Shown one piece after another: positions 27,735 through 36,395 of a DNA stretch of 36,505 nucleotides. A program made the translations under genes and the position numbers. The notes beneath the pieces are model-generated. The model saw only the letters and a list, made by a program, of their open reading frames with translations. It was not told the origin of the DNA and did not search any database. Source of the stretch: Prorocentrum cordatum. Taxonomy: Eukaryota > Sar > Dinophyceae > Prorocentrales > Prorocentraceae. The stretch spans positions 61,409 to 97,913 of the forward strand of contig CAUYUJ010001712.1 of the NCBI GenBank assembly GCA_963575745.1, written 5' to 3'. The stretch's first letter is position 1; each line of letters begins with the position of its first letter.

Positions 27735-27840
27735 ACTTTCCGAGCCAGATCGACCCGTGAGGGTCCCGGAGCCCGAAACGTGACAAGGTCGCCCACTGCG
27801 AACAACACTGCGACGCCACGGCCTCAGCGTTTGCGTCCCT
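27735..27840. repeat. Dispersed repeat B, copy 2
   Basis: CGAGCCAGATCGACCCGTGA, GGGTC, GCCCGAAACGTGACAAGG, TCGCCCACTGCGAA, CTGCGACGCCACGG. Collinear with 1833-1945 and, for its first 55 bp, with 36113. Confidence 0.65.
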
Positions 27841-28189
27841 GCTGCTCGGCCTGCAGGACGGGGGTCACGGCGCCCTCGCCCACCCCTCCCGGAGGGAGGT
27901 CTGCGCACAGACTCTCCCGATCAGGGGACCAGCGCGGGCACGGCCTCGGCACACGCGCGTCGTGACCGAAGACTCGGGATTGCCCAGCTGGCACGAGGAT
28001 TGAGTCGGACAAACATAGTGTGGGGTCGATGTTTGGACTGTTTTCGATTATGTTTGCGCATAATTTGACTATGTGCCGTTTTTCTTTCAGAAACCTCCTG
28101 TAGGAGGACATGCCCGACCTGACACGAGGGCCAAGAACGACCCTGGGCTGGGCGCTCCTAAGATCCTGGCGTCGCTTTCTTTCCGCAGC

Positions 28190-28252
28190 GGGCGATGTCG
28201 CCTCATTCCGGGCCCCAGAACCCTCACGGGTCGATGCGTCTCAAAAAAACAC
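28190..28252. repeat. Dispersed repeat B, copy 3, inverted
   Basis: Read on the complement: TTTTTGAGACGCATCGACCC, GTGAGGGTTCTGG, GGCCCGGAATGAGGCGAC. Same core as copies 2 and 4. It lies 400 bp from copy 2 in the opposite orientation. Confidence 0.6.
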
Positions 28253-28773
28253 GCCGCAAAAGGATCGGGCCCAGGGTTCAGGCCGAATTTTTGTTGTCGA
28301 TGCCGCCCCCTCCACCTCGAGCTTCCATACCTTCCGACCTCCGCGGAAGGCGCGGAAGGTGATGCATTGAAATTGTTGAAAGTTTCAGGAAGGTTAAGAA
28401 ATCTCAGCGTTTCACGAAACGCAGGAGTGTGGAAGGTCAGCACGGAAGGTCTGGAAGAATGAGGGCGAGGGCCGATGTTTTCGCGACGTCAGATCTCAGG
28501 GTTGTGCTCTGCGTGTTGCGTTTCGTGCTGCGCGGAGTGGGGAACACGGTCCGAGCCGCGCGCGCGCTGCAGCCACGTGTAGTCGCCTGCTTTTCATGTG
28601 CAGCAGAGCTAGGAAGTTTCAAGTCGGGCACGTCCCTCTGCAGGAGGAAGATTCATGCTTTAATGGTCTTGGCACGATGTTTCTATTATTGTTGGCCTAG
28701 CCATGCTTGAGTATTGTTTGGACTCTTTTTCATGTTTCGTCAAACATCAGCATGTAGGAGGGCATGCCCGGCC
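28253..28773. other. Complex sequence with short repeats
   Basis: GGAAGGT boxes recur at 28325-28465. TGTGCAGCAGAG followed by GGAAGT (28598) recurs as TGTGCAGCAGAG then GGTAGT at 29009. TGTAGGAGG-CATGCCCG-CCT occurs at 28099 and 28753. These pairs suggest an old partial duplication of about 400-650 bp spacing. No gene is supported. Confidence 0.4.
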
Positions 28774-28995
28774 TAATTCTAGGCCTCCCAGATGGGGTCC
28801 GAGTAGGTGGGGTTGAAGGATCGCGCCGCATCGCCGATGCATCGGCGATGCGGCTCGATGTGGAGTCCGATTTGCTTCACGTCGACGTCGCCGATGCATC
28901 GCCGACGTCGACGATGCATCGCCGGTGCATCGGCGATGCGGCACGATCCTTCGACCCCATGTATTCGGACCGCATCTAGGAGGCCTCTGAATTAC
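28774..28995. mobile_element. Foldback element family 5, copy 2
   Basis: Terminal inverted repeat of about 55 bp: TAATTCTAGGCCTCCCAGAT and GGGGTCCGAG at the left face CGGACCGCATCTAGGAGGCC and TCTGAATTA at the right. Next inward, GAAGGATCG faces CGATCCTTC. The interior has the same GCATCGCCGATG units as copy 1 and a perfect 30-bp palindrome at 28825-28854. Internal order (TTTGCTTCACGTCGACGTCG, CGATGCATCGCCGGTGCATC) matches copy 1. Confidence 0.9.
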
Positions 28996-29594
28996 CTATT
29001 TTTTCCTGTGCAGCAGAGTTCGGTAGTATCTTCTCCAGAGGAGGGGACTTTGTGTTCCACACGCCTGCCCTCTTAGAGGACCGCCCCATCGGGGCAGGAA
29101 CGCGGGCCTCAGAGCAACGCGTCCCCTCTTCGTGTTTGGGGCTGTCCGCCTCGGAGTGCCTTTCGTTTGGGGTATCTCTGCTGGCCCTCAAGATTCCTCG
29201 GCAAGGGAAGCCATGTTCTTGACGCACGTGTTTGTGGCCAGGTCTCGGCTGCATCGGAGTGGATTTTCTGGGCTTTCTCGATGCCCTCTTCGGCTCTCAC
29301 CGGGCCTCCTGAGGCCGTCTCTCAGTTCGGCGGGGAGCGCGGGGGGGAAGCGAGCGCGGCGGGTCCTCTCAGAGGCTCGGAAGTCCAACAGCCTCCTGAG
29401 AAGAGTTCTGAGCCTTCCCCGAGGACATACGGTGGAGGCCCATGCCAAGAAACACCCTGCTTGCCTCCAAGGTGCCCTGGGTTTCTTGGGCTTCGATTGT
29501 TTTGCCGCAGTCAGGGGATGGGCGGGCGCCGCCAGCCGCCCGCGGGCAGCGGTCGTGGGCCCGTCGTCGTCGTCGTTGCCGTGGTCGTCGTCGT
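28996..29594. other. Complex sequence without a supported gene
   Basis: Both strands have open frames, e.g. minus 29300-29109 with a Glu/Lys/Gln-rich product, but no motif and no boundary signal. At 29450-29495 CCAAGAAACACC faces GGGTTTCTTGG as a stem. Confidence 0.35.
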
Positions 29595-29596
29595 CG

Positions 29597-29662
29597 CCTC
29601 CTCCTCCCCCTCCTCCTCCTCCTCCTCCTCCTCCTCCTCCTCATCCGCCTCCTCCTCCTCCG
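29597..29662. repeat. (CCT)n tract on the 5' side of the LINE relic
   Basis: CCT array preceded by GTTGCC-GTGGTCGTCGTCG (29575-29596), a phrase that recurs 3' of the element at 32352-32373. A short (CA)n, ACACACACACACA, lies at 29764-29776 directly before the first recognisable LINE codons. Confidence 0.92.
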
Positions 29663-29776
29663 TCGCAGCGAGTCTTTCCCTCAGATGGTCAATTGCCTAT
29701 ACGATACATGTTTTGAGATGGAAGAGGCACGTTCCAGAGTTCCCCCAAGAGCGTAGTCCTCTGCACACACACACAC

Positions 29777-32170
29777 ATGGCGGATTCACGCGCCACCGTG
29801 AGTCAGCTCGCTCGCAGAGGGTACAGGCTACGAGTCGCCACTCAGGCGGCTTACCTGGGGGGCGATTTATCAGGGGGGACGTCGCCATGCACGAGCCACT
29901 CGAGTGGTTCGAGCAATCAAACACAAACGGATGTCCGCCAAGGTCTACAGATACGCTCGCACGCTGCGACGTTACAAGTTACTTGGGCGACTGGAGATGC
30001 AAGGAGCCCAAGCGGCTGGCTTGCACTCACACCAATTACACGGAGTCTTCGGGAGCCACATGGTCGCTATTCGTCGGAGATTGTAACGCAGTAGCCCCCA
30101 GATTCACGGGCCGATGCATCACCAGAGTATTCGACCTACAAGCAGACGGTCGGGACCGTCAACACAAGTTGCTTTACGACACGCTACGATTATGGATTAC
30201 CACATGGATGACACAACCATCTATCCGCGCCCCCATGACGGCTACGTGGAAGGCAATGGTTGACGAGCTGGCGAGTCTACCAGTGGCGCAGCGTACACGG
30301 CGAGTTCGTGGACCTCAGGCGGTTGTCGTATGTTACCGTCTAGACTCAGGTTGGGCGCCACAAGGTCCTGCAGTATGGACCACCCCAGATGGCGAAGGCG
30401 AATGGCAGTTCCAACCGCACACGGTACTGGGCCCATGAGTATCGATGTCCCAGATTGTTTCATGGATGAATTTCGAGACATTATCCAAGCCAAGACTTGG
30501 CGAGTTGCGGCCGAACACTTCGACGGCGCTGGCATGGAAGGAGGTGGTTGCAATCAATCACTGCGTCGACTCCTCAAGGAGCTGTACGACGCACCTGGAG
30601 AACAACGATTGTCGGGGGTCCTATTGGCTACAGCGGCAGGTGCTGCATGGCCCCGGACTCGACTGCAGACAAGGCGCAAGCAGGTCATGAGCGTCATGTG
30701 CCCACGTTGTCCTGAGGGGCGAGCTCAGCCAGAGACGAGTCTTCATCGGATGTGGGGGTGCGAGGGCGCGGACCTGCACCATCCCATTTGCAGATTCAGC
30801 GAGCACCTCGTCTGCAAAGCTTTTGCTCAGCACGAGAGCGAATCATGTGTTTGGCGTCGGGGCCTCCTGCCCAGCAGCTGGGTCGAAGTTCCTGAGCCCC
30901 CTTCTGAGGAGCCGTGGGCAAGCACTTTCCAAGACGAGCCTCCTCACCTAGATCACGGGACCCCCAGTGAGCCCTTGTATGTTCTCGGGGATGCCAGCGG
31001 GGGTAAGGACACCCACCACCCCAAGCTCCGTAGAGTCGGTCTTGGGCTCGCCTCCTGCTTAGCCTTGCAAGAGCCCATGCTGATCTTTGCAGGTTTATGG
31101 GGACCTCTCCCAGGGCGCAAACAATCGGTTGCACATGCTTTCGGCGGTCAAGTGGCCGAGTCTGTTATATCACAGATAGTTCTAATGTGCGCGATGGATG
31201 GTGTAAGCGCAGGTGGGTTAGACCCGCTGGCCCAGACGCTGACCTCTGGTGGCTGGTTGGCCTCGAGGTTGAGAAGCGCGGTCGCCGTGCTTGCTCCGTC
31301 CTTTTCACTCACTCTCACCTCAGTGCCGAGGACATCATGTGGCAATTGCTGGGCGCAACTTTGTAAACCTGAATGGCTGCTTGTTTGCCTTCTAGTTGTT
31401 GTTAGCTGCTGTTAGTTGCCGTTCGCTGCTGGTGCCCGCGCCCGTCTGGTTGGTGCCGTCCAAGGGTCACCCCTGACCGTATTAGAGGCCATGCTAGACA
31501 TCGTACAGGGCCGTGCCCCAAGGCTCTTAGCCCACGGCAACACCATAGCTGATGACCTTGCCGCGGAGAGTGCCAGAGGGGCGCGCCTCCCCGAGAATGT
31601 GCGCGCACGCACACAGCAGATTGAGCACACAGCCTTCGCAGCCCGCGTGCGTATGCTCCAGAGCACCCTTGAGGTCCTCGAGGCTGAAGATGCGGAGTGC
31701 CTGAAGTTAGGCATGAAGCGTAGGCAGTCGTCTGTTGTGGTCAGACTTCCAGCGGCCAGCGTGTGTGCCGCTTTCTCTAGCCAACATTGTCCAGAAAACT
31801 CCAAGAGCTGCAACGGGTGTCGGGGGGTCGCGTCCGCTGCCACCAGGGCCGCTTGGCCCCAGACTTCCCCTGCTTTGAAAAGGTCGACGTTGATGGGGTC
31901 CTCCTGAGGTCTCCCTCTGGACATTGTGTGCACATCTCGGGGGGGCTCTCACACAAAGTTTTCTTTCACACGGGTCTACAGCTTTGGTATGTTGTTTCAT
32001 GTGGATGCTACGCATATCAGCAGTTCTGTAAGTTCGGAAGCGAATGTACCAATGTTGTGTCGGGTAATCGTACCGATTACCTCAATAATATCAGACGCGG
32101 CATTTGGCAAAATATTATCAGCAAAGCGGAGCGTGCCAAGAGGTCGAGGCATGAAGCAGCAGGGGAATAG
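29777..32170 (+). pseudogene. Dinoflagellate-type LINE (non-LTR) retroelement relic, 3' half of the polyprotein
   Basis: The reading hops over all three plus frames but keeps the domain order I associate with dinoflagellate LINE polyproteins. Post-RT segment: GYRLRVATQAAYLGGDL (29819), KRMSAKVYRYARTLRRYKLL (about 29925), GVFGSHMVAIRRRL (to 30086). Helical linker in another frame: RFTGRCITRVFDL to LRLWITTWMTQPSIRAPMTA and RVRGPQAVVVCYRLDSGW (30095-30400). From 30435: AKTWRVAAEHFDGAGMEGG and a C-x2-C...H-x3-W-x-C zinc-like block, VMCPRCPEG...TSLHRMWGCEG (30690-30770). RNase H follows (30975-31570), then a Cys-rich tail with LWYVVSCGCYAYQQFCKFG (about 31984) and a stop at 32168-32170. The RT core, endonuclease and N-terminus are absent, as in a 5'-truncated insertion. 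At least five frame changes make it inactive. Confidence 0.82.
30975..31570 (+). other. RNase H domain within the LINE relic
   Basis: First acidic strand: YVLGDASGGKD, Asp codon at 30990. The A-E helix should follow GPLPGRKQSV (about 31100-31125), but the frame breaks there and the Glu is lost. Third acid: VCYITDSSNVRDGW, Asp at 31175, in a new frame. Catalytic His region: FTHSHLSAED (about 31305-31335). The frame then stops at 31364-31366, an unrelated stretch of about 100 bp follows, and the last acid returns in AHGNTIADDLAAESA (31530-31574) in a third frame. Spacing otherwise fits RNase HI. Loss of one acid and two frame breaks mean no enzyme. Confidence 0.8.
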
Positions 32171-32217
32171 TTGTTTCCATAGTAGCCGGCATTGTCGCCA
32201 TACCCACAGCTCCATAG

Positions 32218-32340
32218 CTCCTCCTCCTCCTCCTCCTCCTCCTCCTCCTCCTCCTCCTCCTCCTCCTCCTCCTCCTCCTCCTCCGTCTCCTCCTCCTCCT
32301 CCTCCTCCTCCTCCTCCTCCTCCTCCTCCTCCTCCTCCTC
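32218..32340. repeat. (CCT)n tract at the 3' end of the LINE relic
   Basis: Begins 48 bp after the stop codon of the relic, following CATACCCACAGCTCCATAG. Pure CCT with one GT interruption (32284), ending at CCCAACGTCGCC. Confidence 0.96.
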
Positions 32341-32640
32341 CCAACGTCGCCGTTGCCGTCGTCGTCGTCGTCGTGAGAAGGTTCGCCGCAGACCAGTGCC
32401 CCTCTTCCGTCCTGGAGGCGGTCGGCGTGGGGCCTCGGCGCAGGTCCCGCCTCGGGAGCCGCCTCGGGAGCCCAGGGCTGCCCTCAGGCAGGGCCTTCTC
32501 CCCGGTCGGCCAGGGCTTCGCGCCGCGATCCTTGGAGGACAGGGGGGGCCAGGGTATGAGGTGGAGGTCGGCTCGGGGAGGGTGCCCTCGTGTGCTTCGT
32601 GCTTGTCGGCTGCTCTGGTGCACCCCATCACCACCCACCG
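32341..32640. other. Complex GC-rich sequence
   Basis: Begins with GTTGCCGTCGTCGTCGTCG (32352-32373). GAGGGTGCCCTCG-GTGC occurs at 32576-32593 and again at 32826-32843, bracketing the next foldback at a distance. No gene. Confidence 0.4.
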
Positions 32641-32792
32641 AACCACCCCAACCCAACCCGAAGGCCTCAATTTGCCCTCCATTTCCAGGGCGGGGCGTCG
32701 GGGAACGTTGAAAAATCACATAGAGCCCGTCCCCCCCCCCCCAACCCGAAATCCGGGTCAAATTCGGGTCTTCGGGTTGGGTTGGGGTGGTT
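32641..32792. mobile_element. Foldback element family 7
   Basis: Perfect 23-bp inverted repeat: AACCACCCCAACCCAACCCG then AAG at 32641-32663 faces its complement at 32770-32792. Imperfect pairing extends outside (CACCACCCACCG / TTGGTAGGTAGT) and inside (CCTCAATTTGCCC / GGGTCAAATTCGGG). The interior has a C12-type homopolymer at about 32731. No ORF. Confidence 0.82.
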
Positions 32793-33322
32793 TGGTAGGT
32801 AGTCATCCCAGGGGGGGGCACCCTCAGAGGGTGCCCTCGAGTGCCCCTCACGTTGGGCCGGCGGAGGGTCGCGCTTCTTGGGGGGATGCTCTGCTGGCCC
32901 AGGCCCGACGGTAGAGCCGCAGCGTGGCCCAGCCGATCGGCTGCCACCGGGCGCGGCACAGAGTGTGAGAGAGAGAGAAGGCACGGCCGTCACAGGCACC
33001 CGATGCATAATGACATGGAAGCTGGGAAACGTCGCTGGCTCCAGCCCTCCCACTCTTGCCAGCCCTGGCCAGCTTCCCCTTCTTCGTCCCACCCTGGCCA
33101 GTTCCCTTCCGGTTCTGCCGGCCCTGGCGGCCGCATCCCTACTGCTTCGGGCTCGCTTCACCCCCTGCCGGTGCTTCCAGCCCTGGCCACTTCCTCGCTG
33201 GATGCCCCCCCGGCAGAATTTCTGGAGCAAAGAACCCCCCCGGGCCGGCCGGATAGACCCCCACCCCCCCTTCCAAATCAACCGAATCCGGCTCCCGGGG
33301 GAAGGGCTTTAAAACAGGGCTA
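32793..33322. other. Complex sequence with CCAGCCCTGGCCA-type repeats
   Basis: CCAGCCCTGGCCA or CACCCTGGCCA recurs at 33058, 33101 and 33177 with CTTCC or TTCCC after it. Several Pro-rich plus frames are open, but none is recognisable. Confidence 0.4.
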
Positions 33323-33453
33323 GGATCGGGATAAATCGCTCCAGAGCGTTCCGGAGCGCTCTCAGAGCGTTCCGGAACGCTCTGGAGCGGCCGCGGCGCC
33401 CAATACATCTTCCAAACCCGCTGATTCTCAGAGATTTTGAGTTATCCCGATCC
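33323..33453. mobile_element. Foldback element family 8
   Basis: Exact 12-bp inverted ends, GGATCGGGATAA (33323-33334) and TTATCCCGATCC (33442-33453). Just inside the left end lies a near-perfect palindrome of 53 bp, 33337-33389, built from CCAGAGCGTTCCGGA and its complement, with four mismatched positions by eye. The rest of the interior is unpaired. Confidence 0.7.
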
Positions 33454-33735
33454 GATTTTGTCCCGATCCTCGCGTCGTTTTAGGCTTGGGGAGGGGGGAG
33501 CATCTCACACGCCGATGAACCCCAAGGGGTCGGCGGATTCTCCAGCTTCGCTTTTTCCAGCTGCCCTGTACCTCCAGGCGATCGGCGCTGGCAGGGCTGC
33601 CCACGGCCCCGCTCGATCCGATGCCGGAGCGTCGACCTCGGCCCCGACCCGACCCGCTCCCACCTGCAGAGCGGCCGCCGGCGCCGCCGGAGGCCCGAGT
33701 CATGGCCCGAAGGGCGGGTCAAGATCAGCCACGGT

Positions 33736-33862
33736 GGGGGGAGGGGGGAGGGCTTCTTAGAAGCCCTCCTGCTTCTTAGAAGGCGCGGGCCTTATCTATA
33801 GATGTTAGGCCGGCGCCTTCTAAGAAGCAGCTTGCTTCTAAGAAGCCCTCCCCCCTCCCCCC
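33736..33862. mobile_element. Foldback element family 3, copy 2
   Basis: Arms of about 58 bp: GGGCTTCTTAGAAGCC...GCTTCTTAGAAGGCGCGGGC against CCGGCGCCTTCTAAGAAGCA...GCTTCTAAGAAGCCC, loop with TATCTATAGATGTTA. Better preserved than the copy at 4027. Flanks TCAGCCACG (33725) and GTGCGCGCCGCCAA (33871) match the flanks of copy 1. Confidence 0.9.
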
Positions 33863-34104
33863 GCCCCCTTGTGCGCGCCGCCAACAAGACTCGGAGGTGG
33901 ATAGGCCTCCTACCCTGACGCGTCGATCAGTGGCCGTTTTCGGTTCGCGAGAGGGCGTCGCGGCCGTCGTGTTTGCGGGTCCGGGACTGTCGGTGTCGGC
34001 CTCAGGCCGTTTTCAGCAAAGGGTGGTTTGCTAAAGGGAGGTTTGCCCACCGCCGCAATGAGCAGCGGAAGAACTCGGGGCCGTCTGCACTCGAAGAATA
34101 AGAA

Positions 34105-34275
34105 ACGGCACAAACAATTTGCGCCGGTCCGCGCGGATTTCTTGGATCCGCGCCGAAGCCCCCTTGCGGCGCCTCCAGCGCCGCCCATGGCGCTCTCCGC
34201 GCGCCAGGGAGGGGGCTTCCGCACAGATCCAAGAAATCCGCGCGGACCGTCGGAAGTTCATGTTTCTACCGTTTT
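34105..34275. mobile_element. Foldback element family 9
   Basis: Perfect 24-bp inverted repeat: 34125-34148 (CGGTCCGCGCGGATTTCTTG then GATC) faces 34226-34249. Pairing continues inward (GAAGCCCCC / GGGGGCTTC) and, with gaps, outward (ACGGCACAAACA / TGTTTCTACCGT), for about 70 bp per arm. The centre is GC-rich with GGCGCC and CGCCATGG-like boxes. No ORF. Confidence 0.85.
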
Positions 34276-34714
34276 GCCTTCCTCTATGCCCGGACATTGG
34301 CGCGTAGGTTGCCCGCGCCTTCGCAGGTAATGCTGCGTGGCCCCCAAGCAGCAGGGCTTATTTCGATTCCTAAGGTTCGGTTCGATTCGATTTCGGTGGC
34401 TTCGGATTCAGATTCCATTCCCTTTCGAATTCCGATGTGGGTTCTGATTTATCAATGGAGGCCTACAAAATTGCCGATTTCCGCCGAATCGACTTTTCCT
34501 GCTTCGGCTGCCGATTTCCACCGATCAGATTAATTTCGATCGCCGATCCGACTTATCGATTCGATTCTGGGCTCTCCTGCAAGCGGCGGGCCCAGCCAGC
34601 ATCTCGCTGCTGCGTGAGCTGGGCCGGCCTGTGCGCTCCGCTCTCCACTGGGCCTCGACTCTTCGCTGCGCCGCCGCGTTTTCGCGTGGCTGCGACGCCA
34701 CAGGTGCGCGTGTG
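34276..34714. other. Low-complexity GATTCGATT-rich and complex sequence
   Basis: TTCGATT, TCGGATTC and CCGATTT phrases are repeated irregularly at 34358-34570, followed by unique GC-rich sequence. No gene. Confidence 0.5.
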
Positions 34715-35042
34715 TGCGCGTGGTTGTGTGTGGTGTGTGTGTGTGTGTGCTGTGTGTGGTGCTGTGTGTGTTTGTGTGTGTGTTTGTGTGTGTTTGTGTG
34801 TGTGTGTTTGTGTGTGGTTGTATGTGGTTGTGTGTGGTTGTATGTGGTTGTGTGTTTGTGTGTGATTGTGTTTGTGTGTGTTTGTGTTCGTGTGTATGTT
34901 ACGTGTGTACGCGTGCGTGTACGTGTGCGTGTGCGTGTGCGTGTGTCTGTGTGTCTGTGTGTTTGTCTGTGTGTCTGTGTGCCTGTGTGCCTGTGAGTCT
35001 GTGTGCCTGTGTGTGTCTGTGTCTGTTTGTGTGTGTGTGTGC
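34715..35042. repeat. G/T tract 6
   Basis: GTGTGTTT, GTTGTATGTG, GTGCGT and GTCTGTGT units in succession. No A or B border is visible beside it. Confidence 0.95.
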
Positions 35043-35390
35043 CAGGACTCGAGCTAAGACCGCTCTCATTTTGAGTCCGTTTCGCAGCCAAGGCGGAACG
35101 AAGGCAGAGCAAGCGCAGACGAAGACAACACGAGGACGAAACATACGGTTCGGCTCGAGGCCTTTGTGCGCGCACGCTCGTCACACGCGCACGGTCTCTG
35201 GGCGCGCGCCCTCTCGGTGGGCCTCTCGGCGCCCTGGCCTGGAGGGCCGCCCGTGGCTCGCAGCTGGCCGCCTCTGCCGCCGCTCCGCGCGCCGACGCGG
35301 CGTGTCCGGCCTGCACGCTGCACGCGCGGCCTGTCCGCACGCCCGCTCGCGTGATTCTCTCCGCGCGCGCTGGCCCAGTGCAGCTTGCCC
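35043..35390. other. GC-rich complex sequence
   Basis: CGCGCGC-rich patches and open frames in several phases. No motif or boundary supports a gene. Confidence 0.35.
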
Positions 35391-35680
35391 TGCTCCTCCT
35401 CCTCCTCCTCCTCCTCCTCCTTCCTCGACCTCCCTCCTTCCTCCTCCTCCTCCTCCTCCTCCTCCTCCTCCTCCTCCTCCTCCTCCCCCTCCTCCTCCTC
35501 CTCCTCACTCCTCCTCCTCCTCCTCCTCCTCTCCTTCCTCCTCCTCCTCCTACTCCTCCTCCTCCTCCTCCTCCTCCTCCTGCTCCTCCTCCTCTCCTCC
35601 TCCTTCTCCTCCTCTTCTCCTCCTCCTCCTCTTCTCCTCATCCTCCTCATCCTCATCCTCATCCTCCTCCTTCACGTCCC
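35391..35680. repeat. (CCT)n microsatellite, about 290 bp
   Basis: Longest CCT array of the window, with TTCC, ACT, CTG and CAT interruptions, ending in (TCATCC)n. Confidence 0.97.
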
Positions 35681-35719
35681 CTCCTGCAGAAATGCACCGC
35701 GCAGGGGCGACTCGGCTTT

Positions 35720-35880
35720 TTCGTTACCATCGTCACCACCACTATCGTCATCTACGATCCTCATCATCACCATCACCACCCACCAACTTCATCTTTCTCC
35801 TCGACAATATCACCATCCATCACCACCGCCCACTACTACCACCACCTGGCCATCACCCATCATCATCATCATCGCCCTCT
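35720..35880. repeat. Degenerate CAT/CAC trinucleotide tract
   Basis: CATCATCACC, CACCACC and ATCATCATC segments broken by complex sequence. Confidence 0.8.
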
Positions 35881-35914
35881 CCGCCCGGTGGCCGACGACG
35901 ACCCTTGCCTTCAG

Positions 35915-36095
35915 TGGGCCCCGGAAACGGCAGGGCCTTTTTTGACCGCTTTCGAAATGGAAACGGTGAAGCAAGGGCGACCGGAACTGGAAACAAAAAC
36001 GGGACCAGAATTGGCAAGCAAAAAACGGCGCCAGAGCAAGAAAAAAACTGCAAAACGGAACCGGAAACAACCAAATCACGACCGCAGCCCCGGAC
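35915..36095. repeat. GGAAAC-box purine-rich tract
   Basis: CGGAAACGG, TGGAAACGG, TGGAAACAA and CGGAAACAA recur irregularly in a purine-rich context. Open plus frames are Lys/Arg/Thr-rich and unrecognised. Confidence 0.5.
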
Positions 36096-36112
36096 CCGTC
36101 TTTCTGCGTCAT

Positions 36113-36180
36113 TGTTTGAGCCAGATCGATCCGTGAGGGTCGTCCTGGGGCCCGAAATTGAGCGAGAACGCCCGTGGGGG
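36113..36180. repeat. Dispersed repeat B, copy 4
   Basis: TTTGAGCCAGATCGATCCGT, GAGGGTCGTCCTGG, GGCCCGAAATTGAGCGAGAA, CGCCCGTGGGGG. Matches the first half of copy 2, with a 3-base difference in the spacer. Confidence 0.65.
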
Positions 36181-36395
36181 AAAAATTGCAGCGCCAGGAT
36201 CTTGTGCCCCCTTCCTCTGGCCGACGACTCCAGCCCGAGCCAGAGCCCGCCCCCCGAGGTACATCAAGAAGGAGGACTTCGAGGGCGCCGACCGGTCCGC
36301 CGATCCCCCGCGGCCGCCGCTGGCCGCCGCCGGGGCGGGGGCTAGGCGCGCCGAGCGGAGACGGGGGCTTCTGACGGGCGAGAAGGTCGGCCCCC
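36181..36395. other. Unique GC-rich sequence
   Basis: A plus frame through 36174-36374 is Pro/Arg-rich and has no motif. Nothing is called. Confidence 0.35.
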
